A DNA stretch of 64,000 bases, taken from assembly GCA_903884105.1 (NCBI GenBank), contig CAISDJ010000073.1, forward strand, positions 46,566 to 110,565. The letters are read 5' to 3'. Under the pieces are notes generated by a model. That model saw only the letters and a list, made by a program, of their open reading frames with translations. It was not told where the DNA came from and did no database searches. The position numbers and the translations under genes are program-made. Shown here piece after piece: positions 8,246 through 16,040 of this stretch. Numbering within the stretch: the first letter of the stretch is position 1; each line of letters starts with the position of its first letter. Source of the stretch: an uncultured Pseudomonadota bacterium (GTDB lineage: Bacteria; Pseudomonadota; Gammaproteobacteria; Steroidobacterales; Steroidobacteraceae).

Positions 8246-8678
8246 GTTCACTTCCCTTGTCTGACGGTCGAGGTCCGGTGAAGAACATCGCCGGTTGGCA
8301 AATCGCAGTGACTGCGGCTGTGGGGGAAGTCTGCAAGCGGCAGATGTTCGACAGGTGATCTTTTGTTGAAGAATTTTCTACGGAAACGTAGATAAATCAG
8401 ATGCTTTTAGCGGTACTTTCGTATTTCACGCGTCGTTGCGTTCGTAACCCACTGGCGTGGCTTTCGTGTGACATAAGCAGGCTGGCGTCAGACACGAGGA
8501 TTCGAGCGAACAGACGCCGCATCGCCATCTCATGGACAGAAGGTGGCAATGAACGCGGAGGACACTGCATTGGCCCGCCCAGTGCGGGAAGTGAGCCCGC
8601 CGCGAGCGGGCTTGGGTCAGCAAACAGGAGCGTGGCCGGGATCCCTGCCGGCCACGTGTCCTGCACTTGAGTTGAGGA
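8246..8678. other. Intergenic region with hairpins, no gene seen
   Basis: I see no credible coding sequence here. It holds a 7-bp stem with CGCGA loop at 8594-8612, a 9-bp stem (CGTGGCCGG/CCGGCCACG) at 8631-8656 just after the coiled-coil gene stop, and CTACG-GAAA-CGTAG at 8378-8391. The 8631 hairpin may end the TonB operon, but only a short GTTTG follows it on the minus strand. The part next to 8245 should contain the promoter of the second VPLPA gene. Confidence 0.5.
8631..8656 (-). terminator. Possible terminator after the ExbB-ExbD-TonB-porin operon
   Basis: A 9-bp perfect GC-rich stem with an 8-base loop lies 22 bases beyond the last stop codon of the operon. The trailing minus-strand sequence CTCCTGTTTGC is only weakly T-rich, so termination is plausible but not firm. 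Confidence 0.35.
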
Positions 8679-9365
8679 CTACCTTGCGCCGGCTGGCGTC
8701 GAGGCAGCGTTTGCGGGCGCGGGGAGCGCCCCCTTCTGCTCACGTTCGACGCGCAACTCCTCGACGCGATACCGGTAGTCGTCGATGAGGTTATCGAGTC
8801 GGGCGCGCACGATACCGGTGATCCGCTCCTGCTCCGCGGCCCGCCCCCAGAAGCCACGATCTTCCAGGTGGTGAAGCATCTCGCTGTTGAGTTCATACAG
8901 GCCGACGTTGCGATCGATGCAGACCTTGAGATCCCGCTCGCGAGTGCCAAGCAGGTTGCGGGCTTCACTGCGCTCCAGCTCCGCGGTGCGCAGCTGATCA
9001 GTCGTTTCGCGGAACCGGGCCACCAGCTCCTGCAACTGGGCGCGAGTGCGTTCGAGCGTTTCACCGGAAGCAGCAGTGGAACTGTTCAATTTCGCCGTTG
9101 CCGCTTCTGCGGATTGGGCGCGACGTTGCAGCCCCCCCTGCTCTGCTTGCAAGCGAGTGAGCTCCGCTTTGGCTGTGTCGAGCTCCTTCTGCAGCCGGTC
9201 GTTGTCGGCCTGCAGTGTCGTACGCTCCGCTGTCACCTGCTGGAGCTGCTGCATGACGCGCGCGCCATCATTGCCGCTCCGCTGCGCCTGGCCCAGGGCC
9301 GTGCTCGCAGCGAGGACTGCCAGGCAGGCCACTGCCAATCTCGACTTGCCGCTGTTGGGGATCAT
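8679..9365 (-). CDS. Periplasmic coiled-coil protein of the TonB/porin operon
   Basis: The 228-residue protein starts MIPNSGKSRLAVACLAVLAA; a longer open frame upstream lacks a signal peptide and runs into the porin gene. After the signal peptide, residues about 30-150 form a long heptad-rich coiled coil (VTAERTTLQADNDRLQKELD and following). A C-terminal segment with a single Cys (RDLKVCIDRNVGLYELNSEM) follows, and then a Pro/Ala-rich tail. It is the last gene of the five-gene operon, 31 bases after the porin. I do not recognise the family. A scaffold or spacer linking the envelope layers is only a guess. Confidence 0.7.
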   Translation of the reverse strand: MIPNSGKSRLAVACLAVLAASTALGQAQRSGNDGARVMQQLQQVTAERTTLQADNDRLQKELDTAKAELTRLQAEQGGLQRRAQSAEAATAKLNSSTAASGETLERTRAQLQELVARFRETTDQLRTAELERSEARNLLGTRERDLKVCIDRNVGLYELNSEMLHHLEDRGFWGRAAEQERITGIVRARLDNLIDDYRYRVEELRVEREQKGALPAPANAASTPAGAR

Positions 9366-9396
9366 GGCAACACCGTCGTGGATAGCGTCACGCGCG

Positions 9397-11031
9397 TCAG
9401 AACTGCGCATTGAGGTCGAGCTGCCAGACATCGATGCCGAGCGGCGGACCATCGATCTCGTTGGCCGTGAGGTAACGGAGCCGCAGCCACGAACCACGCG
9501 TCAGTCCGAGATCGAATCCCAGCTGGTAGCCCTGGGTGTCAGTGCCGCCCAGCCTGAAGTCGGAATCGGTGAATGCATCGAGCACGGCATCGCGCTCGAG
9601 ATAGCGATAGGAAATGAAGCCTCGCCACTGCCCGAGCCCGGAGAGCACCGGTCGGCCCACCGTCAGGCTGGCGTCATAGCCCTGCACTCTCGCGTCGGTC
9701 TTCACGCCAGTGCGGGCGAACACGTCTTCCGCCTTCCAGCCGATGTTCTTGACGTATTCCGCACCCAGCATCACGTGGTTGGCGCCAAAGGCCGCGACGT
9801 CGAGCAACAGGCTGGCCGTCGCAAGCTCGTAGTCGCCTGCCAGCGCAAAGCGGTTGGTCCCGGGATTGGCATCATTGCGGATGTCGAACAGCGAGTTGCC
9901 CTTCGTGACAAACTCGGGCGCGGTGAAATCCAGCAGCGTGTTATCGAAGGAATTACGGACGCCCGTGATGTTGCGATAGGCGAAGTAGGCCGCCGCGATC
10001 CGCAACGAGGAGTCGGAGCCGAGCGCAATCTCCGTACCCAGTTGCCCGCCCAGCAACCACTTGTCCTTCGTGGACAATGCCACTTCCTGCAACGGGAACG
10101 CACCGACCGTCAGGAACAGGCTGCGTTCCATGTGCGCCGGGTCGCGGCCGGAAAGATCCATCGCGTAGGAGGCAGAGAAGCCCTCGAATCCGAGGTCGGT
10201 GTCCCAGACCAGTTCGCTCGTCGAGACGAAGGGATTCGCGAAGCGCCCGAACCGCAGGTCGAGCTCGCGATCATGCATGCCATTGACGGGATTCCACAGG
10301 ATCGCTGCGCGGTCGACATTGACGGTCCAGCGACCGCCATAGGTCCCCATCGTCTGGTTCGTGGAATTGGGCGTGCGCGCGTTGCCCGTGGCGAGCCGAA
10401 TGTCCACGGTCGAGGAGTCCCCCACCTTGGCAGTCAGTCCGAGGCGTGCGCGTCCCACGGAACGCAGCCGGTCCTCCGTCGTGTTGAGCAATGCATCGAT
10501 GCCGGCGGCGCCAACGCCACCTGCGCTGTTGACCGCATTGAAATCCAGATAGGCGTTGGTCGCGTTGCCTGCCGCATACACCGCTCCTTCGGCGCGCGCC
10601 CGCACGTCACCTGAAATCCGGACGCCAGTCAGCCATTCCGGCAATGCCCCGGGAATGCCCCAGCGCTCCTCGCGCGCCTGGGCCATCACGTCCTTGACCA
10701 CTTCCGGGCGGATCTCGCCGCGGACCCGCTCGCTGATCTGCTGCTGGACGATCTCCGGCACGTAGGTGACCCGGACCGCATCCTTCTCGTCCGCCGCCTC
10801 GGCGTTGCGCGCCGCACTATCGCTGACCGCCTTCTCCTGTGCCGCTGCAACCATCGTGGCTGCCTGCTCGCGTGTCATGACGCCTTTCTGCACCAATGCT
10901 TCGAGCAGATTGATCACGGTGTTACGCACTTCCTCCAGTGCGTTCGCCTGCTCTGCGGCTTGCACGGGTTGTATGCTCGCACCCGCGAGCACGACTGACA
11001 CCGCAAGGCCTGCAATCGATTTCTTCAACAT
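9397..11031 (-). CDS. Putative outer-membrane porin (Porin_5-like)
   Basis: The 544-residue protein has a signal peptide (SIAGLAVSVVLAGASIQPVQA), then a helical segment (EEVRNTVINLLEALVQKGVM and following) typical of this porin family. The barrel region contains RISGDVRARAEGAVYAAGN, TVDIRLATGNARTPNS and many amphipathic strands, ending LDLNAQF with a C-terminal Phe as usual for barrels handled by BamA. GGAA precedes the ATG at a suitable distance. It follows tonB by 22 bases. A porin rather than a plug-domain TonB receptor in a tonB operon is unusual; how TonB would act on it is unknown. Confidence 0.85.
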   Translation of the reverse strand: MLKKSIAGLAVSVVLAGASIQPVQAAEQANALEEVRNTVINLLEALVQKGVMTREQAATMVAAAQEKAVSDSAARNAEAADEKDAVRVTYVPEIVQQQISERVRGEIRPEVVKDVMAQAREERWGIPGALPEWLTGVRISGDVRARAEGAVYAAGNATNAYLDFNAVNSAGGVGAAGIDALLNTTEDRLRSVGRARLGLTAKVGDSSTVDIRLATGNARTPNSTNQTMGTYGGRWTVNVDRAAILWNPVNGMHDRELDLRFGRFANPFVSTSELVWDTDLGFEGFSASYAMDLSGRDPAHMERSLFLTVGAFPLQEVALSTKDKWLLGGQLGTEIALGSDSSLRIAAAYFAYRNITGVRNSFDNTLLDFTAPEFVTKGNSLFDIRNDANPGTNRFALAGDYELATASLLLDVAAFGANHVMLGAEYVKNIGWKAEDVFARTGVKTDARVQGYDASLTVGRPVLSGLGQWRGFISYRYLERDAVLDAFTDSDFRLGGTDTQGYQLGFDLGLTRGSWLRLRYLTANEIDGPPLGIDVWQLDLNAQF

Positions 11032-11053
11032 GGTCGTATTCCAGAAAACATGT

Positions 11054-11701
11054 TCATCCCCGCGACACGATTCGGAGCGTCACCGGCTGCGGCATTTCAA
11101 GCGGCGGTGCATCGCGCATCCGGGCCACTCGCCCGAGTGCCTGCTCGATCGCGCCATCGAGCTCGCGATTGCCGGTCGACTGCGTCAGGGCAATTCTTTC
11201 GACGCGACCATCGGTCGTGAGCCACACACGGACCGTGACCTGGTAACTACCCTTGCGGACGCGCTCATCCTCGGACAACTTGTCGAGGATGCTGTCCTTG
11301 ATCAGCGTCGTGTACCAGGCGAAGGCACTTCCGCCGCCACCAACGATGTCTCGCCCGCCACGGCGGGCCGCGAGACCGAATCCGTCCGAGCCCGCCACGC
11401 CATCGGCGTCGAGACCAAGCTGTTCTGCAGCCGGCGCATCGTCAGGCGGTGAATTCTCGGGCGCATCTTGCGGCAACGGCTCGTCGATCTTCTCTTCCGG
11501 CGGCGGCGGTGGCGGCGGTGGCTGATCCGGCGGCGGCGGTGGGCGCACGAGCTGCACCACCTGCGCAACTGCACGCGTCGGCTCGTCCTTCTTCTTCATC
11601 ATGCCGCTCACCAGCCACACCAGGCCGGCCACGACGGCAAGCACGACGACGGCGCCGATGGCACCCGGTACAAAGCGAGCGAACCGCTTCTGCCTGGGCA
11701 T
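11054..11701 (-). CDS. TonB-family energy transducer
   Basis: This 215-residue protein has one N-terminal transmembrane helix (about residues 12-31, VPGAIGAVVVLAVVAGLVWL). A proline-rich linker (VRPPPPPDQPPPPPPPPEE) follows, then an acidic stretch and a C-terminal domain with YQVTVRVWLTTDGRVERIAL, the TonB/TolA C-terminal strand-helix pattern. The linker is short compared with E. coli TonB. It lies 12 bases after exbD, with TAGGGCC providing both the exbD stop and a plausible ribosome binding site. It should couple the ExbB/ExbD proton channel to an outer-membrane partner. Confidence 0.88.
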   Translation of the reverse strand: MPRQKRFARFVPGAIGAVVVLAVVAGLVWLVSGMMKKKDEPTRAVAQVVQLVRPPPPPDQPPPPPPPPEEKIDEPLPQDAPENSPPDDAPAAEQLGLDADGVAGSDGFGLAARRGGRDIVGGGGSAFAWYTTLIKDSILDKLSEDERVRKGSYQVTVRVWLTTDGRVERIALTQSTGNRELDGAIEQALGRVARMRDAPPLEMPQPVTLRIVSRG

Positions 11702-11713
11702 CGCGCTGTGGCC

Positions 11714-12121
11714 CTACTTCACAACGCGTTGCGTCACGAGACCCAGCTGCCTGATCTCGAGCCGGCCGACGATGTCGAGCACATCGACGACCCTCTGGTA
11801 CTGGATGGTCGAATCGGCTTTCACGATCACGGGCAGCTCCGGGTCGACCGCCTTGTACTGCTTGAGCAGGTTTTCGAGTTCCTCAAGCGTCACGGGGAAC
11901 GTGTCCAGGTAGATCGTCCCGTCGGCAGTGATGGAGACTGCCTTGGTTTTCGGCTTGGCAATGGCTGGCGTCTCGCTGGCCTTTGGCAGATTCACGGTAA
12001 TGCCCTGCACGGACGCCGTGGTCATGATGATGAAGATCACCAGCAGCACGTACGCCAGGTCGAGCATGGGCGTGACGTTGATCTCGTCGTAGGCGTCCTT
12101 TTCTTCGGCTGATGCTGACAT
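11714..12121 (-). CDS. ExbD/TolR-family biopolymer transport protein
   Basis: The 135-residue product starts MSASAEEKDAYDEINVTPM and has a single transmembrane helix beginning with the conserved Asp21 (MLDLAYVLLVIFIIMTTASV), the proton-binding residue of ExbD/TolR. The periplasmic domain includes VSITADGTIYLD and VIVKADSTIQYQRVVDVLDI, both typical of the family. AAGG precedes the ATG. It is preceded by the ExbB fusion gene and followed by tonB, so it forms the stator of the same energising complex. Confidence 0.92.
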   Translation of the reverse strand: MSASAEEKDAYDEINVTPMLDLAYVLLVIFIIMTTASVQGITVNLPKASETPAIAKPKTKAVSITADGTIYLDTFPVTLEELENLLKQYKAVDPELPVIVKADSTIQYQRVVDVLDIVGRLEIRQLGLVTQRVVK

Positions 12122-12142
12122 GGTGGCCTTGGCGCTATCGCG

Positions 12143-13963
12143 CTAGCTGTAGTGTTCTGCGACGCGCGTGACGAACTCGTCGATGAACACTCGCATGTCG
12201 GCGTTGATCTCCTTGATCTTGGTGTTCAGCCAGTTGTAGCCGAACAGCGCCGGGATCGCGACGGCGAGGCCAGCCACCGTGGCAGCCAGCGCGGCTGCAA
12301 TGCCGGGTGCAATCGAGTTGACGTTGACGTCTCCGCTCGCGGCGATCGCGGCGAACGTGATCATGACGCCGACCACCGTGCCGAGCAGCCCGAGGAACGG
12401 GCCACCCGAGATGGCGATGGTCAGCAGCACCATGTTGGCCGAGAGCTTCTGTCCCATCCGGACTTGCGACGCGTCCATCGTTGCGCGGATCGCGGCAATC
12501 GCCTGTGGCGTGAGCGTCTTGACGGCACGTGTGCCCACGGAGGGCAGCCCGATGCGATCCGTCATTTCGTGGATGCCGTTGTGGTACAGACGGTAGACAG
12601 TCGACATGCGGAAGCGATTGTCTTGACCCTCTGCTCCCGGCGCGAAGGGCGAGCGGTCCAGCGCATCGTCCCCCTGCTCCTCGCCAGACTCCTTCTGGTC
12701 GAGATCAGTCGGGTCGCCTTTCAGCTTCGCAAACTCCCTGAGGAAGGCGACGTTCGCCCCCTGGATTCGCGTCAGGTAAACGGCCTTGGAGACCATGATC
12801 AGCATTGCGATCACGAACATCACGGCCAACACGATGATGACGACCCAGCCGTCGATCGTGACGTTCTTCATCGTCACGACGAAGTATGAAGTCTCGCCCG
12901 CTTCCTTCTGCGTATCGCCACCGTAGGCAACCAGCAGGGACTCGGCACTCTGGCCCCGCACCGATGCCTTGATCCATTCGGCAGGGCGCGCCGTATTGGC
13001 AACCTGTACTTCGTCCACCTGTGCCGTCAGCCCATTGCTGCCACTGGCCGCGGCACCAATCGTGAACGTACCCGCCACTTCCATCAGCGTTGCAGGGCTC
13101 GCCGCCAGTTCGTCGCCGTCGACGAACAGCGTCAGACGACCCGCGGTCGCCGTCATTGCAAGGTGGTGCCAGCGGCCCGGAACGAGCACATCGGCGGTCT
13201 GGGCCACGGTCGGATCAGCGAGGGTGCCTGCCCTGCCGAACACCTGCGTCCCGTTGATGCCGAGGGCAAGGACAGTGGCCTGGTCCTCAAGTGCCATGAC
13301 GTACGCATTGGCTTGCGGACCGTCGATGCGCACCCACGCCGAGAGCGTCGCACCGTTGGCTGGGACGAACCGTAATGAGGCGCTCGAGGGGACGGTCACG
13401 GACGAAGCCCCAGTCAGCGTGGCGCCTCCTGCGATCAGCGATGCCGCGTTCTTCGCTGCGGAGGAAGTCGCCGAGTTGTTGCCAAAGGCCGTGGCATCCG
13501 CAGCGCCTGCGCCGTCACCGCCGAAGTGATACGTCAGTACCTGCTTGGCATCGAAGGTGCCCGCCACATCCGCCCCGGCGGGAGCATCCTTGTTGCCGTA
13601 GTAGAGAAAGATCTTCTCGGTGTTCGTGCCCCCGGCAAGGCGCGGCACCTTGACCCAGAGGAAGGCCATCTGCTCGACCGGGTCATAGCGCTCGATGTGG
13701 AACTTGAGGGGCGTCTTGTCATCCCCCGCCACGAACCTCAGGTCACTGCCGTCGGGCTTGGTGTCGGCAAAGTAGCCGAAGTTGCCGATGTGCAACCGGA
13801 TGAGCACGGGGACGTCAATCGCCGTGCCCGCTACGTCGGCTCCGGCCGCAGTCAGGTCCAGCGTCAGTTCCTTGCGGAAGTTCCACTCTTCGTTCCACCA
13901 GGCGTGGCTGACAGCCGGCACAACCGTCAGAAGAACGAGCAACAGCCTGCGCACCGCATTCAT
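12143..13963 (-). CDS. DUF2341-LamG-ExbB fusion (MotA/TolQ/ExbB proton channel with periplasmic head)
   Basis: This 606-residue protein is about three times the length of a normal ExbB. A signal peptide (RRLLLVLLTVVPAVSHA) leads into a DUF2341 domain (WWNEEWNFRKELTLDL and DLRFVAGDDKTPLKFHIERY). A concanavalin/LamG-like domain follows at about 170-340 (WHHLAMTATAGRLTLFVDGD). A transmembrane helix near 370-395 (GWVVIIVLAVMFVIAMLIMV) opens the ExbB part, which contains ISGGPFLGLLGTVVGVMITF and ALAATVAGLAVAIPALFGYN, the conserved channel helices. The fused head probably binds a ligand or peptidoglycan-side partner in the periplasm. It is the first gene of the operon. Confidence 0.88.
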   Translation of the reverse strand: MNAVRRLLLVLLTVVPAVSHAWWNEEWNFRKELTLDLTAAGADVAGTAIDVPVLIRLHIGNFGYFADTKPDGSDLRFVAGDDKTPLKFHIERYDPVEQMAFLWVKVPRLAGGTNTEKIFLYYGNKDAPAGADVAGTFDAKQVLTYHFGGDGAGAADATAFGNNSATSSAAKNAASLIAGGATLTGASSVTVPSSASLRFVPANGATLSAWVRIDGPQANAYVMALEDQATVLALGINGTQVFGRAGTLADPTVAQTADVLVPGRWHHLAMTATAGRLTLFVDGDELAASPATLMEVAGTFTIGAAASGSNGLTAQVDEVQVANTARPAEWIKASVRGQSAESLLVAYGGDTQKEAGETSYFVVTMKNVTIDGWVVIIVLAVMFVIAMLIMVSKAVYLTRIQGANVAFLREFAKLKGDPTDLDQKESGEEQGDDALDRSPFAPGAEGQDNRFRMSTVYRLYHNGIHEMTDRIGLPSVGTRAVKTLTPQAIAAIRATMDASQVRMGQKLSANMVLLTIAISGGPFLGLLGTVVGVMITFAAIAASGDVNVNSIAPGIAAALAATVAGLAVAIPALFGYNWLNTKIKEINADMRVFIDEFVTRVAEHYS

Positions 13964-14224
13964 CGTGATTCGATCCCTCTTGAGAGGCGGCGATTATGGA
14001 AACGCGCGGTGATGGTTTTATGACAACGTCAGCGGAATCGCCGCGACGCGGCAATTTGAGCGGATGACGAACGTATGACACACTGCGTGGGCCTCTCCAT
14101 TGGCCGCTTCTGTTGCTGATCGATGACGGAACGGCTACCGTCCTGAACTTGGCCTTGCAGCGCCGCTGCGAGGCGATCCTTGAACTGACAGCGCAAGTCG
14201 TCACCCACTGCAACTGGAGTTCCC

Positions 14225-14740
14225 ATGGCCACGAAACAGAAGAAGCTGGATGTCACTTCGGCAGGCTTGCAGGCCGCAGCCCGCAAGGCTGCAGCCCATG
14301 CGGATCACATCAGGAAACAGGTTCACCTGGCGAAGGCTGAACTCAAGGCCGTGCGGAAGGCGTTCAAGGACCTGAAGAAGGCGGCGAAGCATGCCCGCGC
14401 TGCGGCGGACATGGCTGTGAAGGCAGCGAAGGCCGAACTCAAGAAGGCCGCCTCCGCCAAGCGCGCCGGCAGAAGCAAGCCAAAGGCTGCGAAGAAGAAG
14501 AAGTCCGGGGCGGGGAGCAGCGCCAAAGCGGCACGGCCGGCGCCCGCGGGCGCCAAGATGACCCAAGCTCCCGCACAGAAGCACGTTGCCCGCAAAGTGC
14601 GGCTTCCCAAGCCCGCTCTGAAAAAGCCGGCGGTCGCCGCCAAAGCCAAACGCAAGGCGAAGACCGCGGCGCCGGTCGTGGCAGCACCGGCGCAGAACTC
14701 AGGGGTCACTCCGACCGCCAGCAAGCCCACCAGCGCCTGA
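14225..14740 (+). CDS. Lys/Ala-rich histone-H1-like protein
   Basis: The 171-residue protein is built from Lys, Ala and Pro (for example AAKAELKKAASAKRAGRSKP). Residues 1-80 are helical with heptad-like spacing; residues 80-171 are disordered with AKAKRKAK and KPKAAKKKK blocks. GGAG precedes the ATG by 6 bases. Such composition is typical of bacterial histone-H1-like or PHA-granule-associated proteins that bind DNA or polyanions. I cannot tell which from sequence alone. It is transcribed divergently from the ExbB operon and ends in a strong hairpin. Confidence 0.62.
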   Translation: MATKQKKLDVTSAGLQAAARKAAAHADHIRKQVHLAKAELKAVRKAFKDLKKAAKHARAAADMAVKAAKAELKKAASAKRAGRSKPKAAKKKKSGAGSSAKAARPAPAGAKMTQAPAQKHVARKVRLPKPALKKPAVAAKAKRKAKTAAPVVAAPAQNSGVTPTASKPTSA

Positions 14741-14755
14741 CATCAGAAGTCCATG

Positions 14756-14787
14756 GACAGCTGTTCTGCATTTGCAGGACAGCTGTC
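14756..14787 (+). terminator. 15-bp stem-loop after the Lys/Ala-rich gene
   Basis: GACAGCTGTTCTGCA pairs with TGCAGGACAGCTGTC (one T-G wobble) around a two-base TT loop. It lies 16 bases after the stop codon at 14740. No T-run follows, so it may act in termination or mRNA protection. Confidence 0.5.
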
Positions 14788-14836
14788 GTGCGATTTCGCC
14801 ATCAATCCGTCGCACAGGCGCGCGTAGCATGGAAAG

Positions 14837-15343
14837 ATGGGTACGAATGACTTCACCATCCTGTTCCTGTGCACCGGCAATACGGCGCGCTCGATCCTCG
14901 CGGAAGGCACGCTCAATCATCTGCCGATCAATGGCGGACGGTTTCGGGCCTTCAGTGCCGGGAGTCACCCCAAGGGCGAGCTGAACCCGTTCGCGATTGA
15001 ACTGCTCGAGCGACAAGGCATTTCGACAACGGGCCTGCGTAGCAAGAGCTGGGATGAGTTCTCCGGCCGCGGGGCGCCCGACCTCGACCTCGACTTCGTC
15101 ATCACGGTCTGTGACCAGGCGGCGGGGGAAGTGTGCCCGATCTGGCCCGGCCAGCCGATGACAGCGCATTGGGGGGTCGCTGATCCTGCCGCCGTCACCG
15201 GTAGCGACGAAACCAAACGCCGCGCGTTCCTTGATGCCTACGCGACCCTCCGCAGACGCATCGAACTGTTCGCCAATCTGCCGATCCCCACGTTGAGCCG
15301 ACTCGCCCTCGAGACGCGCCTGCGGGACATCGGGACTCGATGA
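14837..15343 (+). CDS. arsC: Arsenate reductase (LMW phosphatase-like ArsC)
   Basis: The 168-residue enzyme has the phosphatase-type P-loop CTGNTARS with Cys12 and Arg18, and the later cysteines in FVITVCDQAAGEVCPIWPGQ that complete the redox relay in this arsenate reductase family. It should reduce arsenate to arsenite in the cytoplasm. GGAAAG precedes the ATG. Its stop overlaps the aquaporin start (ATGA), an arrangement known from arsC-aqpS pairs in which arsenite leaves the cell through the channel. No ArsR regulator or arsenite pump gene is adjacent. Confidence 0.87.
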   Translation: MGTNDFTILFLCTGNTARSILAEGTLNHLPINGGRFRAFSAGSHPKGELNPFAIELLERQGISTTGLRSKSWDEFSGRGAPDLDLDFVITVCDQAAGEVCPIWPGQPMTAHWGVADPAAVTGSDETKRRAFLDAYATLRRRIELFANLPIPTLSRLALETRLRDIGTR

Positions 15344-16011
15344 GCGCAGATCGGACGTTGCGCGCTGCGCTGCTCGCCGAAGGCATTGGCACAGCGGGCC
15401 TGCTGATGGTGGTCGTCGGCTCCGGCATCATGGCGGAACGACTGGCCTTCGGGAACGCCGCCCTCGCCCTCCTCGCCAATGCGCTTGTCACAGGATGCGG
15501 CCTCTTTGTGTTGATCACGCTCTTCGCTCCGGTGTCGGGCGCACACTTCAATCCGCTCGTCTCGGTGATGGCGTGGTCGGGCGGCGAGCTGTCCCGTGGT
15601 CGATTGGTCGCGGTGATGCTGACGCAGTTCGCTGCAGCCATTGCCGGCACGCTGATCGCGCACGCCATGTTCGGCCTCCGCCTCATCGACTGGGGTACAC
15701 AGCGGCGCACAGGACCGGGCCAGTTGCTGAGCGAACTCATCGCCACTGCCGGCCTGGTATTGGTGATCAGGGGCATGGCCAGACGCGAGGTCGCCTTGGC
15801 CGCAGGGTGCATCGCTGCCTATATCACTGCGGCGTACTGGTTCACGGCATCGACGTCATTCGCCAATCCGGCAGTCACTCTCGCCCGCTCGCTCACGACG
15901 TCGTTCTCGGGTATTGCTCTGGTCGATGTGCCGGGCTTTGTCATTGCGCAAATCGCAGGCGCATTGCTGGGCTATGCCGCGGCGAGTCGGGTGTTCCCGG
16001 CTTCCGGGTGA
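15340..16011 (+). CDS. MIP/aquaporin-family channel, probably arsenite efflux (AqpS-like)
   Basis: The 223-residue membrane protein shows six hydrophobic helices and two half-helix pore motifs, SGAHFNPLVSVMAW (NPL in place of the usual first NPA) and STSFANPAVTLARS. The spacing and length are typical of bacterial MIP channels. The 4-base overlap with arsC indicates that arsenite produced by the reductase may exit by facilitated diffusion. NCBI-style annotation often labels these aquaporins simply as MIP family. Substrate assignment rests on the gene pair, not on the pore residues. Confidence 0.85.
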   Translation: MSADRTLRAALLAEGIGTAGLLMVVVGSGIMAERLAFGNAALALLANALVTGCGLFVLITLFAPVSGAHFNPLVSVMAWSGGELSRGRLVAVMLTQFAAAIAGTLIAHAMFGLRLIDWGTQRRTGPGQLLSELIATAGLVLVIRGMARREVALAAGCIAAYITAAYWFTASTSFANPAVTLARSLTTSFSGIALVDVPGFVIAQIAGALLGYAAASRVFPASG

Positions 16012-16040
16012 AGAAAATCGGGGGCCGCGCTGCCCCTGCT

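Noticed and set aside
9366..9497. Longer start of the coiled-coil protein at 9497
   Set aside because: It overlaps the porin gene and would bury the signal peptide; the ATG at 9365 gives a normal one.
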